Of a stretch of 64,000 nucleotides of DNA, positions 18,980-28,066 are shown piece after piece. Source of the DNA: Methylomonas sp. (GTDB taxonomy: Bacteria > Pseudomonadota > Gammaproteobacteria > Methylococcales > Methylomonadaceae); assembly GCA_026988155.1 (NCBI GenBank), contig JALSLW010000026.1, forward strand, positions 1 through 64,000, written 5' to 3'. The notes under the pieces are model-generated. The model did no database searches. It was not told the origin of the DNA and saw nothing but the letters and a program-made list of their open reading frames with translations. Numbering within the stretch: position 1 is the first letter of the stretch; each line of letters opens with the position of its first letter. The position numbers and the translations under genes are program-made.

Positions 18980-21106
18980 ATGCCCTATTCATTCAGCTCC
19001 GCCCCGCCCGTACCTATTAAAGAAACCTCTTTATCAGCTGACGACCTATGCATCAGACAGTTAAAGCAAATCTGGTTTTGTAGGAGTCTGCTATTTTGCA
19101 ATGGAGCTAGACACCTCGCTAAAGATCGGTTTCATCAGGATGAAATCCCTGAATTACTGGGACTGGACGAAAGCGAATTTGAAGATAAAAAACCCTCTGC
19201 ACTTTATAAACTCATTAAAAAACGCGCCAAAAAACTGACAGGAATGTCTGTTATCCGTCAAGGTCCTTTATTTACAAACCTTGAACAAATCAACCATCAC
19301 TTTGGTTTAAGCAAAATAGAAACAGATATTATACTTTTTGCAACGCTTTTAGAATTAGATAGCTCCTATGGGAATTGCTATGATTTATATAGCACCTATG
19401 GCAATAGAGACTTCCATCTCTTTTTGGCACATGTTCTTAATGCAACCGCCAAACAAATTTTAGAAGCTCTGAATAAAGAAGGCGTACTCTATCAGTCTGG
19501 CCTGTTAAAATTGCATCCGGCAAGCCGTGAAGTTGATCAAAAATTCGATTTATTGAAAAGCTTCTGCCATGCACTAGACACACCGCAGCAAACCATAGAA
19601 TCTTTATTTTCTGATTTTATAATGTCAGCACCTACAGCCAACTTAACGCCCCAGCATTATAAGCATATAGAAAAAGACTATGCCCGGTTATCAAGATACC
19701 TAGAAACAATCTGCGATAAAAAAATAAAGGGGGCCAATATACTGATTTATGGGCCGCCAGGCACGGGTAAGACACAATGGGTACGCACACTGGCAGATGA
19801 TCTTAACATCAAGCTTTACGAAATAAGTGTCGAAGATGCCGAGGGAGATATTTTATCCGGCAAAGAAAGAGTAACTGCCTGTCAGCTGGCTCAAAAACTA
19901 TTAGAAAAAGGTTCACAGCAGGCTCTTTTGTTTGATGAAATTGAAGATCTATTTCAAACTGACATGTTTGCACAGTTTAGCGGGAATAGCCACAGAAATT
20001 CACATACAAACAAGGGCTGGATTAACCAGCTATTGGAAAACAATGCAGTGCCTACTTTTTGGCTATCAAATGATATAGGCAGTATGAACGATGCCTTTTT
20101 ACGGCGTTTTGACTTGATTTTTGAACTGCCCGCTCCGCCCCATTCCGTTAGAAAAAAAATGCTAAGCGAAGCGCTCAATAAAACGCCTGTCAGTGAAAAA
20201 TGGATTGACCGCATGTCTCATTTAGAGCATCTTCCTCCGGCCATAATTAACCGAGCCACCCGAGTAAATGAAATTATTGGCGAATCGGACCCTCATTTAA
20301 TTGAAAATACCCTGGAACAGATTATGGGGAGCACTCTTAAGGCAATGGGGCATCGACATAAGGCGATCAACCCCGTTACCTCAAACTTTTATGATCCGGC
20401 ATTAATCAATACCAAAGCACCATTAGAAAAGATATCTCACGGATTAAATGCCACCCGCACAGGCAGACTATGCTTTTTTGGCCCTCCTGGAACAGGCAAA
20501 AGTGCCTATGCAAAATACCTGGCCAGCTATTTGGAAATCCCGCTGATAGCAAAACGTGCCTCAGATATTATTGACTGCTACCTTGGCAATACAGAAAAAA
20601 ATATTGCTAACATGTTTGAACAGGCGACTAAAGAAAAAGCACTGCTATTGCTTGATGAAGCAGACAGTTTTTTACGTGACAGAAAAGCCAGTCGCCACAG
20701 CTGGGAAACAACCCAGGTCAATGAGCTATTAGTGCAAATGGAAAATTTTGACGGCATTTTTATCTGCTCTACCAATCTAATGAATGATTTGGATAAAGCG
20801 GCTTTAAGACGCTTTGATTTTAAACTGGAGTTTACCTATCTAAAAACCGAGCAAGCCTGGCTATTATTAAATGGTTTCTTAGCTGAAGCCGTCAACCGCT
20901 TAACTGCCACCAAACAAACACAGCTAAAAAAGCAATTGGCTAGCCTACAGCTGCTAACCCCAGGGGACTTTGCTACCATTAAAAGAAAACTCACATTATT
21001 AGACGAACTGGATAATGCTGAGCTATTCGTAAAAGAGCTGCAACAGGAAGTCAATTTTAAAAATGAAAGTTCAAAGCGTGCTATTGGATTTTCTGCGAAA
21101 TTTTAG
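18980..21106 (+). CDS. Tandem AAA+ ATPase (two AAA modules, SpoVK/Vps4-like) of unknown function
   Basis: Two Walker A motifs (IYGPPGTGKTQW, FFGPPGTGKSAY) and two Walker B motifs (ALLFDEIEDLF, LLLLDEADSFL); 708 aa. Confidence 0.8.
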   Translation: MPYSFSSAPPVPIKETSLSADDLCIRQLKQIWFCRSLLFCNGARHLAKDRFHQDEIPELLGLDESEFEDKKPSALYKLIKKRAKKLTGMSVIRQGPLFTNLEQINHHFGLSKIETDIILFATLLELDSSYGNCYDLYSTYGNRDFHLFLAHVLNATAKQILEALNKEGVLYQSGLLKLHPASREVDQKFDLLKSFCHALDTPQQTIESLFSDFIMSAPTANLTPQHYKHIEKDYARLSRYLETICDKKIKGANILIYGPPGTGKTQWVRTLADDLNIKLYEISVEDAEGDILSGKERVTACQLAQKLLEKGSQQALLFDEIEDLFQTDMFAQFSGNSHRNSHTNKGWINQLLENNAVPTFWLSNDIGSMNDAFLRRFDLIFELPAPPHSVRKKMLSEALNKTPVSEKWIDRMSHLEHLPPAIINRATRVNEIIGESDPHLIENTLEQIMGSTLKAMGHRHKAINPVTSNFYDPALINTKAPLEKISHGLNATRTGRLCFFGPPGTGKSAYAKYLASYLEIPLIAKRASDIIDCYLGNTEKNIANMFEQATKEKALLLLDEADSFLRDRKASRHSWETTQVNELLVQMENFDGIFICSTNLMNDLDKAALRRFDFKLEFTYLKTEQAWLLLNGFLAEAVNRLTATKQTQLKKQLASLQLLTPGDFATIKRKLTLLDELDNAELFVKELQQEVNFKNESSKRAIGFSAKF

Positions 21107-21412
21107 AATCCGCACATTTATCCTAGCAGTCTGGCACAGTAATTTGATGGATATAATTCTAAAATTGAAAAATGCGGCCTATCCTTGTCATCTCAACGAT
21201 AGGAGAGATTTCTGTAATGGAAATGGTACAAAGGAACTGATGATTTATGCAAACTTGGGGACTTAATTTACAAGGGACATAAAGAACCGTATGAAGTGAA
21301 AGTTTCAAGTTGTCAGGTTTCACGACGTTATACCATGATTTTTTAAAAGGTCAGCTCCAAATCAGAGCATACATTTGCCCAATACCAGAAAATTAAAATA
21401 CATTACCCTCTC

Positions 21413-21640
21413 ATTTTCCAAAAGAATCGTGTTTCTGTAAATAGGTTAGCCGTGGCCATTTCAGCACGATAGGCAATCATTGTTAGTATCGAAGAAATGT
21501 TTGCTTTGAGTGCTCAGTTGCTCGAACTGTTTTTTCTCAGAGAAATCTTTCACTTTAGTGTGATGGGCTGCCTGCTTGCGCTGTTCTTTGAGCATCTTGA
21601 TCTGTTCCCAGTAAAGGGACTGCTTTGAAAGCAAAAAAGT
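21413..21640 (-). pseudogene. Degraded transposase-like remnant
   Basis: Minus-strand fragments SKQSLYWEQIKMLKEQRKQAAHHTKVKDFSEKKQFEQL and, in a second frame, MIAYRAEMATANL; frame broken. Confidence 0.45.
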
Positions 21641-21849
21641 ATCAAGTACTTGGTTAATGCCCCCCCCCCTGATATAAACTTTTTAACTCTACTTGCCACA
21701 TTTCTTTAGTCTTTTTTATTTACCCCCCCTACCGCAACAAGTTAGTTCCATTGAAAATCATTTTATCTCGACTTAAATGCAATAAATGAGATATACATCA
21801 CAAAAAAATTGCTTTTAAGCACTGTCTTATGTATATTAAATATTGTTTT

Positions 21850-21865
21850 TGTGACGAACATCACA
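21850..21865. promoter_or_regulatory. CRP-like palindrome TGTGACGAACATCACA
   Basis: Perfect TGTGA-N6-TCACA upstream of the 22273 gene. Confidence 0.55.
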
Positions 21866-22003
21866 AAAATATTTAGCTCAAAAAGCAAATTTGACTTTGA
21901 TAAAGCCCGCTCTTTTCAGTGAAACGAAGCTTTATTCTGGTCATTCTGCCTAATTTTCTTTTAGATTCATCCATTCATAATTTTAAAATTTAAGGAGGAA
22001 TAC

Positions 22004-22057
22004 GTGATCAGCTGTTTAAGCAGTACTGGTAAGCAGCTTCTTAAATCTGTGGATTAA
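22004..22057 (+). CDS. Possible 17-aa leader peptide MISCLSSTGKQLLKSVD
   Basis: Strong SD (TAAGGAGG) 5 nt before GTG start; a decayed homologous stretch occurs in the second copy of this leader region (~25095-25140). Confidence 0.35.
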   Translation: MISCLSSTGKQLLKSVD

Positions 22058-22272
22058 CAAGGGTTCAAATTAATTGTAAGTTTAAATTGCTTTTTATTAA
22101 GATTATTCCGATTAAGTCCAATTATTCAGCCAATCACTGGGCACTTGATTATTAAGGGTATCAATGAAACTTTAAAGCATGTGCGAAATAAACTTCATAA
22201 CAATTCATATAGCTCTGACCATATACAGTTTAAATGTATTCCAAAATTATTTTTATAACCGAGGTAAGTAAT

Positions 22273-24476
22273 ATGAAAGATCATAAGAAATTCCCGTTTA
22301 GCAAAGCTATTCCCACTCTGAGTTTAGCGTTATCCATATCAGTTTTATTTACACCTCAAGTTGGCTTCACTGCCTCAACTGATAGAGTCCATGCATTCTA
22401 TGCAGATGAGCACAATACCGCCCCATCTAGTCCTACAGGCAATAGAGTAATAGAGATAGATATTGAGAATATGAGTCTGGTCAATACCTTAGATGTGCCG
22501 GGCATTACAAATCATCATTCAGATAATGGCTATTACAGTAAGCTTTATGCAGTTCCAAAAGGGTCTGGTTATGTCAATGTTGTAGATCTGCGCAAAGATG
22601 CGTATGGAACAACATCTATGAAGCTTGTCCAACAGATTGACCTTATCCATTGTCAATGGCCAAAATAATTGAGCCAGTTTTGGCCATCCATAAGCCACGT
22701 TCTGGCGATGCATATAACGAAAAGTTTGACGTGATACTTATGGCTGCTCGAAACCGCCCAATGGGTTCGTTCATAAATGTTAAAACTGATAAGGTTGTAG
22801 GCACAATTGGTGAGAATGTTGATTGTGAATTAACTGACGGTACTTATTTGCTAGACCATGCCGATGCCAACACAATTTCTGGTGCCACAAAATATCAATG
22901 TGAGCATTCAGATTATGGCGGAGACCAAATTAGCGGCCACCCTTATTGGTTGACACCTGATTATGCAGCCATAGTTGATCGTACCAATCGCCAGATATCA
23001 GTCTATTATGTTTGGGAAGAAAATGACCAGCTTAAAAGTAGGCTGGTAAATCACCTTAAGACTCGTACCTCTGTCCATCAGATAATTCCTCGTGATAGAA
23101 CTTCACTACCATACAATAAACAAGCTGATTTCTATGCAGTTGAAGAAGGAAATCGCGGAGGATATGATACCTATGGAATACCTAATGCCCTAATTAAAAT
23201 GAAGCTAACCCCAGAAGGCCTAGAACTTATCAGCCGTATTGATTTAGCACGTAGCAAGGGAAGAAGCTCTTATGTTGCAAACACAATTTCTAGGAAATGT
23301 GTTGAAATTAACCGTTTTTATGGTGAAGAGTCAGGATACCCGGCCTGGGTTAGACGCGGAAAGTATAAGAACCTGTTTTGGTGGGCAAATTTAACACCTT
23401 ATAAAAATCAGGATTCAAACGTTGAGTTTCCTGTTGAATGTCTAAGCGCTAAAGTAAGTGGTGGCCACAATGCAGATTTTGCACCAGATAATAAACGCTT
23501 GTATGTAGGTTCTGACCGTGGATATATGCATATCATCAATGACGATCGCTGGAAGATAGAAAATACTGTTAATACAGGTGGAATTTCATATGGAAGTAAA
23601 AGTGTTACGGCAGGCTCAGGGCATACATGTTTTGCAGCTGATAGAGGATTAGCGATAGTCACAAATCATACTGCTAAGTACAACACAATTATAGACCTGA
23701 CAACTCAAAGAAAAATCAAAAATGTGAAACTGCCTTTCGCGAATGAAGGAATCTTTAATGCCAACCAGTCACATACCTGTTATGTAGATGATGCTCAGGA
23801 CTACTATTACAACTTTTGGACGGATGGCGGGGTTTTTTATAAAATTGATCTTTATGACCTAACGTTAGCAGATTCTTTATATACAGGCGGAATCCCGATT
23901 CAGGGAAGCTATATCTCTTTAAGTAATATTCAAACTGTAGATCCAGCAGAACCATTAGTCGAGAATAAAGACACAGCATCATCTGCAGGTGAAGAAATTA
24001 CGATTGATGTGCTTGCAAATGATACGGGGGTTGATCTTAGCATTGGTTTGTATGATACCCCTAATAACGGTACCGCAGCTGTTTCAAACGGAATGCTGGT
24101 ATATACGCCAAATGCAGGATTTACTGGAACAGAAGATTTCTGGTATGAAATTAGAGACCCATCTGGCCAAACAGCCTGGGGCAATGTTGTTGTGACAGTA
24201 GACAGTGGTGGAGCAGCCACTTTAGTCGCCAATAATGATATTGCAGAAGTGTCAAAATACGGCACAGTTACAATTGATGTGTTGGCCAATGATGAAGGAA
24301 CAGATATAAGGCTAGCCTATCTGGATGATACCTTGACTGGCAGTGCCAAAATAGTAAATAACAAGATTGAGTATACAGCGGATGACCAAGCCACTGATGA
24401 CCTTGAATTATGGTACGGCATTTTAGACTCAAATGGAAATGAAGAGTGGGCTAAAGTTACTATTACTATCCACTAA
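22273..24476 (+). pseudogene. Secreted beta-propeller-like protein with two C-terminal Ig/cadherin-like repeats; apparent frameshift near 22640-22668
   Basis: ORF 22234-22668 (signal peptide MKDHKKFPFSKAIPTLSLALSISVLFTPQVGFTAS) runs into ORF 22650-24476 in another frame, with no SD visible for the second; C-terminal repeats (ITIDVLANDTGVD..., VTIDVLANDEGTD...). Confidence 0.65.
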
Positions 24477-24491
24477 AATGTAGCCGCTCAG

Positions 24492-24523
24492 ATCTGACAG
24501 TTACCCGTTAGTATCTGTCAGAT
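24492..24523 (+). terminator. Stem-loop after the beta-propeller gene (ATCTGACAG...CTGTCAGAT)
   Basis: 9-bp perfect stem just after the stop codon. Confidence 0.5.
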
Positions 24524-24659
24524 TATATTATGGGATCGCGCACGGGATAACTTGAGCAAATGTCGTAGAGTTTTTGAGTATATTTAAGACTTAGAAATAG
24601 TTACATAGCTGATTATGAAACTATTTCTACAGTGCAAAATACGTACAAAAAAAAAAGTC

Positions 24660-24696
24660 AGTTGTTCAAGTTATTACGTGCACGTACATTAGTTAG
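24660..24696. mobile_element. Solo IS-end-like sequence matching the one at 96-128
   Basis: gtcagttgttcaagttattacgtgcacgtacattag; no transposase alongside. Confidence 0.4.
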
Positions 24697-24906
24697 TTTT
24701 TTCCACCCGACAACCAGTTTTCCCTGCACCTATTGCACAGCCACACCTATACAGCCAAGAATAAATGTTAGACTAAATTAGCTCATATTCTGAGGCAGGG
24801 CTACTCTGTGCTCGATCATAAATAAATATTCTGCTCTACGTTAACATGATAAATATCAAAAACACTTGCCTTTAAAACCCTCTTTATGTATATTTAATAT
24901 TGTTTT

Positions 24907-24922
24907 TGTGACGAACATCACA
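24907..24922. promoter_or_regulatory. CRP-like palindrome TGTGACGAACATCACA
   Basis: Identical to 21850-21865, with similar flanks (tatgtatatttaatattgttttTGTGACGAACATCACAaaaa). Confidence 0.55.
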
Positions 24923-25241
24923 AAAACTACATAAAAAAAGGAAAATTACCCTTGACAAACCTTAGCTTTCTTTTTTAGGTAACTGTATTACGGTTATTTA
25001 ATCTACCTTTACTTAAAGTAATAGGATTTTTCAAGCTCTTGCATTCATCCTCCTATTTTTTCTTTAAAGTTTAATAAGCAATAAATAAGTATATTTAACA
25101 ATAGCTTAAGAAGTACTGTTTAGCTACCTTCTGAATCTGTTTGTGCATGTGAGCAATTAATCACGAAACAATTCATTTGGCACTCTAACCACCTATAGCT
25201 TAAACCCATTTCAAAAAATTTTTATAGACGAGGTAAATATT

Positions 25242-26084
25242 ATGAAGTCCCTTAGCACCCCACTCTTTAGCGATACCATTTCCAAACCGAAATCGGCATT
25301 ATCCATATCAGTTTCATTTACACCTCAAGCCGGGGTTTCCGGCTCAAGCGATAACGCTCATACATTATTTTCAAATAGACGATATAAATCTAAAATGGCA
25401 AATAAAAAATCATTTTCATTTCATTTAAACCATACTGTTTGGCTGCCAATCTGGGCACTGCTAATTTTTTTTAGCGGGCCATCCTTTGCATCAATTACCT
25501 ATCTAAGTGACAATAGACAAGATATGTCTGCAGGTGCCGAAGGTGATGGTCAGGGGTATTATCACAACACCTACACGCCAGATGCTCCTTTCGCTTACTT
25601 TGCACACCAACAATCAAGCTTAACCCCTACTGAATTTTCAGCTCACGGCACTGGCCACCAATATTCAGATTACGGCTATTCGCTCAGCGAATCCGTATTT
25701 GATATCACATTCAACCTAGCTAGCCAAAATAGGATAAACCTTACAAGCACCCTGAGCGGCCTTGGAGAATATGTGCCTTCTGCATCTATATCTCTTTACC
25801 GCGGTTTAGATATAGACCCTGACAACCTTCTATTTAGCGAATCTTTATCTTACTCTGATTCAGAGTATGGCTATGGCTACTCTGTATCACCAACTTTAGA
25901 GTCTATATTAACGGCAGGAAATTATCGCATTATTGCTAAAGCCGATGGTGGCAGTTATGTACAGTCTGACTCAAGTTACACAGTTAATGCTGAGTTCACA
26001 ACAGTAGTTCCTGCTCCAACAGCCTTGTTGCTATTAGGATCAGGTCTTTTCTCTTTAATTAGCGTAAGGAAACGTAAAGCCTAA
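25242..26084 (+). CDS. Secreted PEP-CTERM-type (VPAP variant) surface protein
   Basis: C-terminal VVPAPTALLLLGSGLFSLISVRKRKA; internal signal peptide at 25395 (MANKKSFSFHLNHTVWLPIWALLIFFSGPSFAS) preceded by ~50 aa resembling the N-terminus of the 22273 protein. Confidence 0.7.
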   Translation: MKSLSTPLFSDTISKPKSALSISVSFTPQAGVSGSSDNAHTLFSNRRYKSKMANKKSFSFHLNHTVWLPIWALLIFFSGPSFASITYLSDNRQDMSAGAEGDGQGYYHNTYTPDAPFAYFAHQQSSLTPTEFSAHGTGHQYSDYGYSLSESVFDITFNLASQNRINLTSTLSGLGEYVPSASISLYRGLDIDPDNLLFSESLSYSDSEYGYGYSVSPTLESILTAGNYRIIAKADGGSYVQSDSSYTVNAEFTTVVPAPTALLLLGSGLFSLISVRKRKA

Positions 26085-26099
26085 AATTATGCCAGATAA

Positions 26100-26145
26100 T
26101 TAGTGGGTGTAAAGTAATGAGGTTTACACTCACTAATTTTCTTCT
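26100..26145 (+). terminator. Rho-independent terminator after the PEP-CTERM gene
   Basis: TTAGTGGGTGTAAA...TTTACACTCACTAA followed by TTTTCTTCTTTT. Confidence 0.7.
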
Positions 26146-26302
26146 TTTCTTATTACTACCAAGGAGTTTTACATAGCAATTCACATAAAAATCAATAAAA
26201 GAAAACCTCGCTCACATTTCTAATATTTTGCTGAAACTAGCTCTTTTCAGGTTACTCTACAAGAGCGTATGATCATTATTAATTTAAAAAAAGGAGACAC
26301 TC

Positions 26303-26554
26303 ATGATTACCAGCCCATCATCAAGCGCACTCAATCTGATTAATAGCGCTCAGTATAAAGCTGCCGATGCAGCCCATACCATTGCAACATTGCCAGTTGC
26401 CAAAGACGAAGTTGGAAGTACAAATTTTAATTCCAAAGATATACTTAAACCCATTTTAAGCCTGAAAGAAGCTGAACTGGAATCATCTGCCGCCGTTAAA
26501 ATTTTAGAAACTGAAAAAGAAACCACAGGATCCCTTTTTGATGCTATGGTGTAA
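26303..26554 (+). CDS. Hypothetical 83-aa protein
   Basis: AAAAGGAG SD before ATG; helical C-terminus LKEAELESSAAVKILETEKETTGSLFDAM loosely like flagellar rod C-terminal regions. Confidence 0.6.
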   Translation: MITSPSSSALNLINSAQYKAADAAHTIATLPVAKDEVGSTNFNSKDILKPILSLKEAELESSAAVKILETEKETTGSLFDAMV

Positions 26555-26558
26555 CCCC

Positions 26559-27449
26559 TTATACAGCAACGCTAACGCTATATCCCAACTGTATAAGTCT
26601 ATCAGCAAATAGTCGCATCATTCGTGCATCCGCTTTTTTTAACTGTTTTGCTTCTGGCTGCAAAGAGGGTCTGGCAAGGGTATATAGCATCACCTGCTTA
26701 ACTTTAAGCTCATTTTTCTGAAGCATCTCAATATAGGCCTGGCGCTCCTGTTCTGCATTCTTAGCAGTCAAAAAATCCAGCATACAAGTTTGCAGGCTAG
26801 TTTCACACAGCTCAGTGGATATCTTTAAATTATCTAACATCTTCTCCGTGCTCTGTTTACTGTTATTAATTTTCTTTCTGCCCAGAGCAGTTGCACTATC
26901 CAGCTTAAACCACACCTGACCGCCATATTCATTAAAACACTTTAGTCCTGCCTGAACCTGTGCGTGATGCATCAAACTGCCGTTGGTAATCAAAACAAAT
27001 TTACTTTTTGGCAGCACATGCATTTCAGCAGCTATTTTGCCAATTAATTCTATTGCCTGTTCAAATCCTTTCAAACTAGTTGGCTCACCATTTCCTGAAA
27101 TGGCAATATCCTTTATTGCACGGTATTGTTCCGGCACTTCATATTGCTGATAAAAATCACCAGTGAGCACTTTATTTAAAAAAAATATTAATTCCTGCTC
27201 CAATAATTGAAAATCCATTTCTGGGGCTGATCCTCGCAACAGATCAGGTACCTGACAATACACGCATCGCCAATTGCAGGCATTATTAGTATTAAAATTA
27301 ATGCCTATAGACAGCCCGCCGGCTCTTCTAGAAATAACAGGATAAACATACTTTAAACCTGCAATATCTCGACTGTGATCGGTTGTAGATAATTTTTGAC
27401 TCATGGCTATTAAGAAACTGGAAAATTCATGGTATTCTAACCGCTTCAA
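26559..27449 (-). CDS. Radical SAM protein, divergent from fae
   Basis: CNWRCVYC (CxxxCxxC) motif; ISGNGEPTSLKGFEQAIE; possible internal start at 27404. Confidence 0.8.
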   Translation of the reverse strand: MKRLEYHEFSSFLIAMSQKLSTTDHSRDIAGLKYVYPVISRRAGGLSIGINFNTNNACNWRCVYCQVPDLLRGSAPEMDFQLLEQELIFFLNKVLTGDFYQQYEVPEQYRAIKDIAISGNGEPTSLKGFEQAIELIGKIAAEMHVLPKSKFVLITNGSLMHHAQVQAGLKCFNEYGGQVWFKLDSATALGRKKINNSKQSTEKMLDNLKISTELCETSLQTCMLDFLTAKNAEQERQAYIEMLQKNELKVKQVMLYTLARPSLQPEAKQLKKADARMMRLFADRLIQLGYSVSVAV

Positions 27450-27476
27450 ATTTATTATGCCTATGGAGTTATTATT

Positions 27477-28025
27477 ATGAGCGAAAGAATTGTATTGCGT
27501 ACTGGCGAAGCACTTGTTGCCGGCGGGCCACCAGGAACAGCAGCTGAGCCGGAAATTGTTATTGGCGAATTAGACGGTCCAGTAGGAACAGCACTGGCAA
27601 CGTTAACAGGTGACCAGGCTAGTGGCCACTCAAAAGTTTTTGCTATTTTAAATACCGACATTCAAGTCCGGCCTGTGACTTTAATGGTCAGCAAAGTAAC
27701 CGTTAAAAGTACGCGCTACACAAATATTTTAATGGGTACGGTTCAGGCTGCCATTGCTAACGGTGTTTTAGATGCTGTTCGTGCCGGTGACATTCCAAAA
27801 GAAAAAGCCAATGATTTAGGCATTATCTGCTCTGTCTGGCTAAACCCAAGCGTTGCACAAGACGGTGATCTAGACCACCAGATCTTATTTGACATTCATC
27901 GCAAAGCGACAGCCCAGGCTATCCATAAAGCCATGAATAATAAGCCGGATATTGACTGGCTATTGGACAATCAAGATAAAATCATCCACAAATATTTTCA
28001 AATGGGATTAGACGGTAAGATTTAA
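27477..28025 (+). CDS. fae: Formaldehyde-activating enzyme
   Basis: 182 aa; GEALVAGGPPGTAAEPEIVIGELDGPVGTALATLTGDQASGHSKVFAILNTDIQVRPVTLMVSKVTVKS...QMGLDGKI. Confidence 0.93.
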   Translation: MSERIVLRTGEALVAGGPPGTAAEPEIVIGELDGPVGTALATLTGDQASGHSKVFAILNTDIQVRPVTLMVSKVTVKSTRYTNILMGTVQAAIANGVLDAVRAGDIPKEKANDLGIICSVWLNPSVAQDGDLDHQILFDIHRKATAQAIHKAMNNKPDIDWLLDNQDKIIHKYFQMGLDGKI

Positions 28026-28037
28026 ACCGTTAGATTT

Positions 28038-28063
28038 TTCGCTCCTAATTCGTTAGGAGCGAA
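28038..28063. terminator. Bidirectional stem-loop (TTCGCTCCTAA-TTCG-TTAGGAGCGAA) between convergent fae and gspE-like gene
   Basis: 11-bp perfect stem with UUCG tetraloop. Confidence 0.75.
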
Positions 28064-28066
28064 GCT

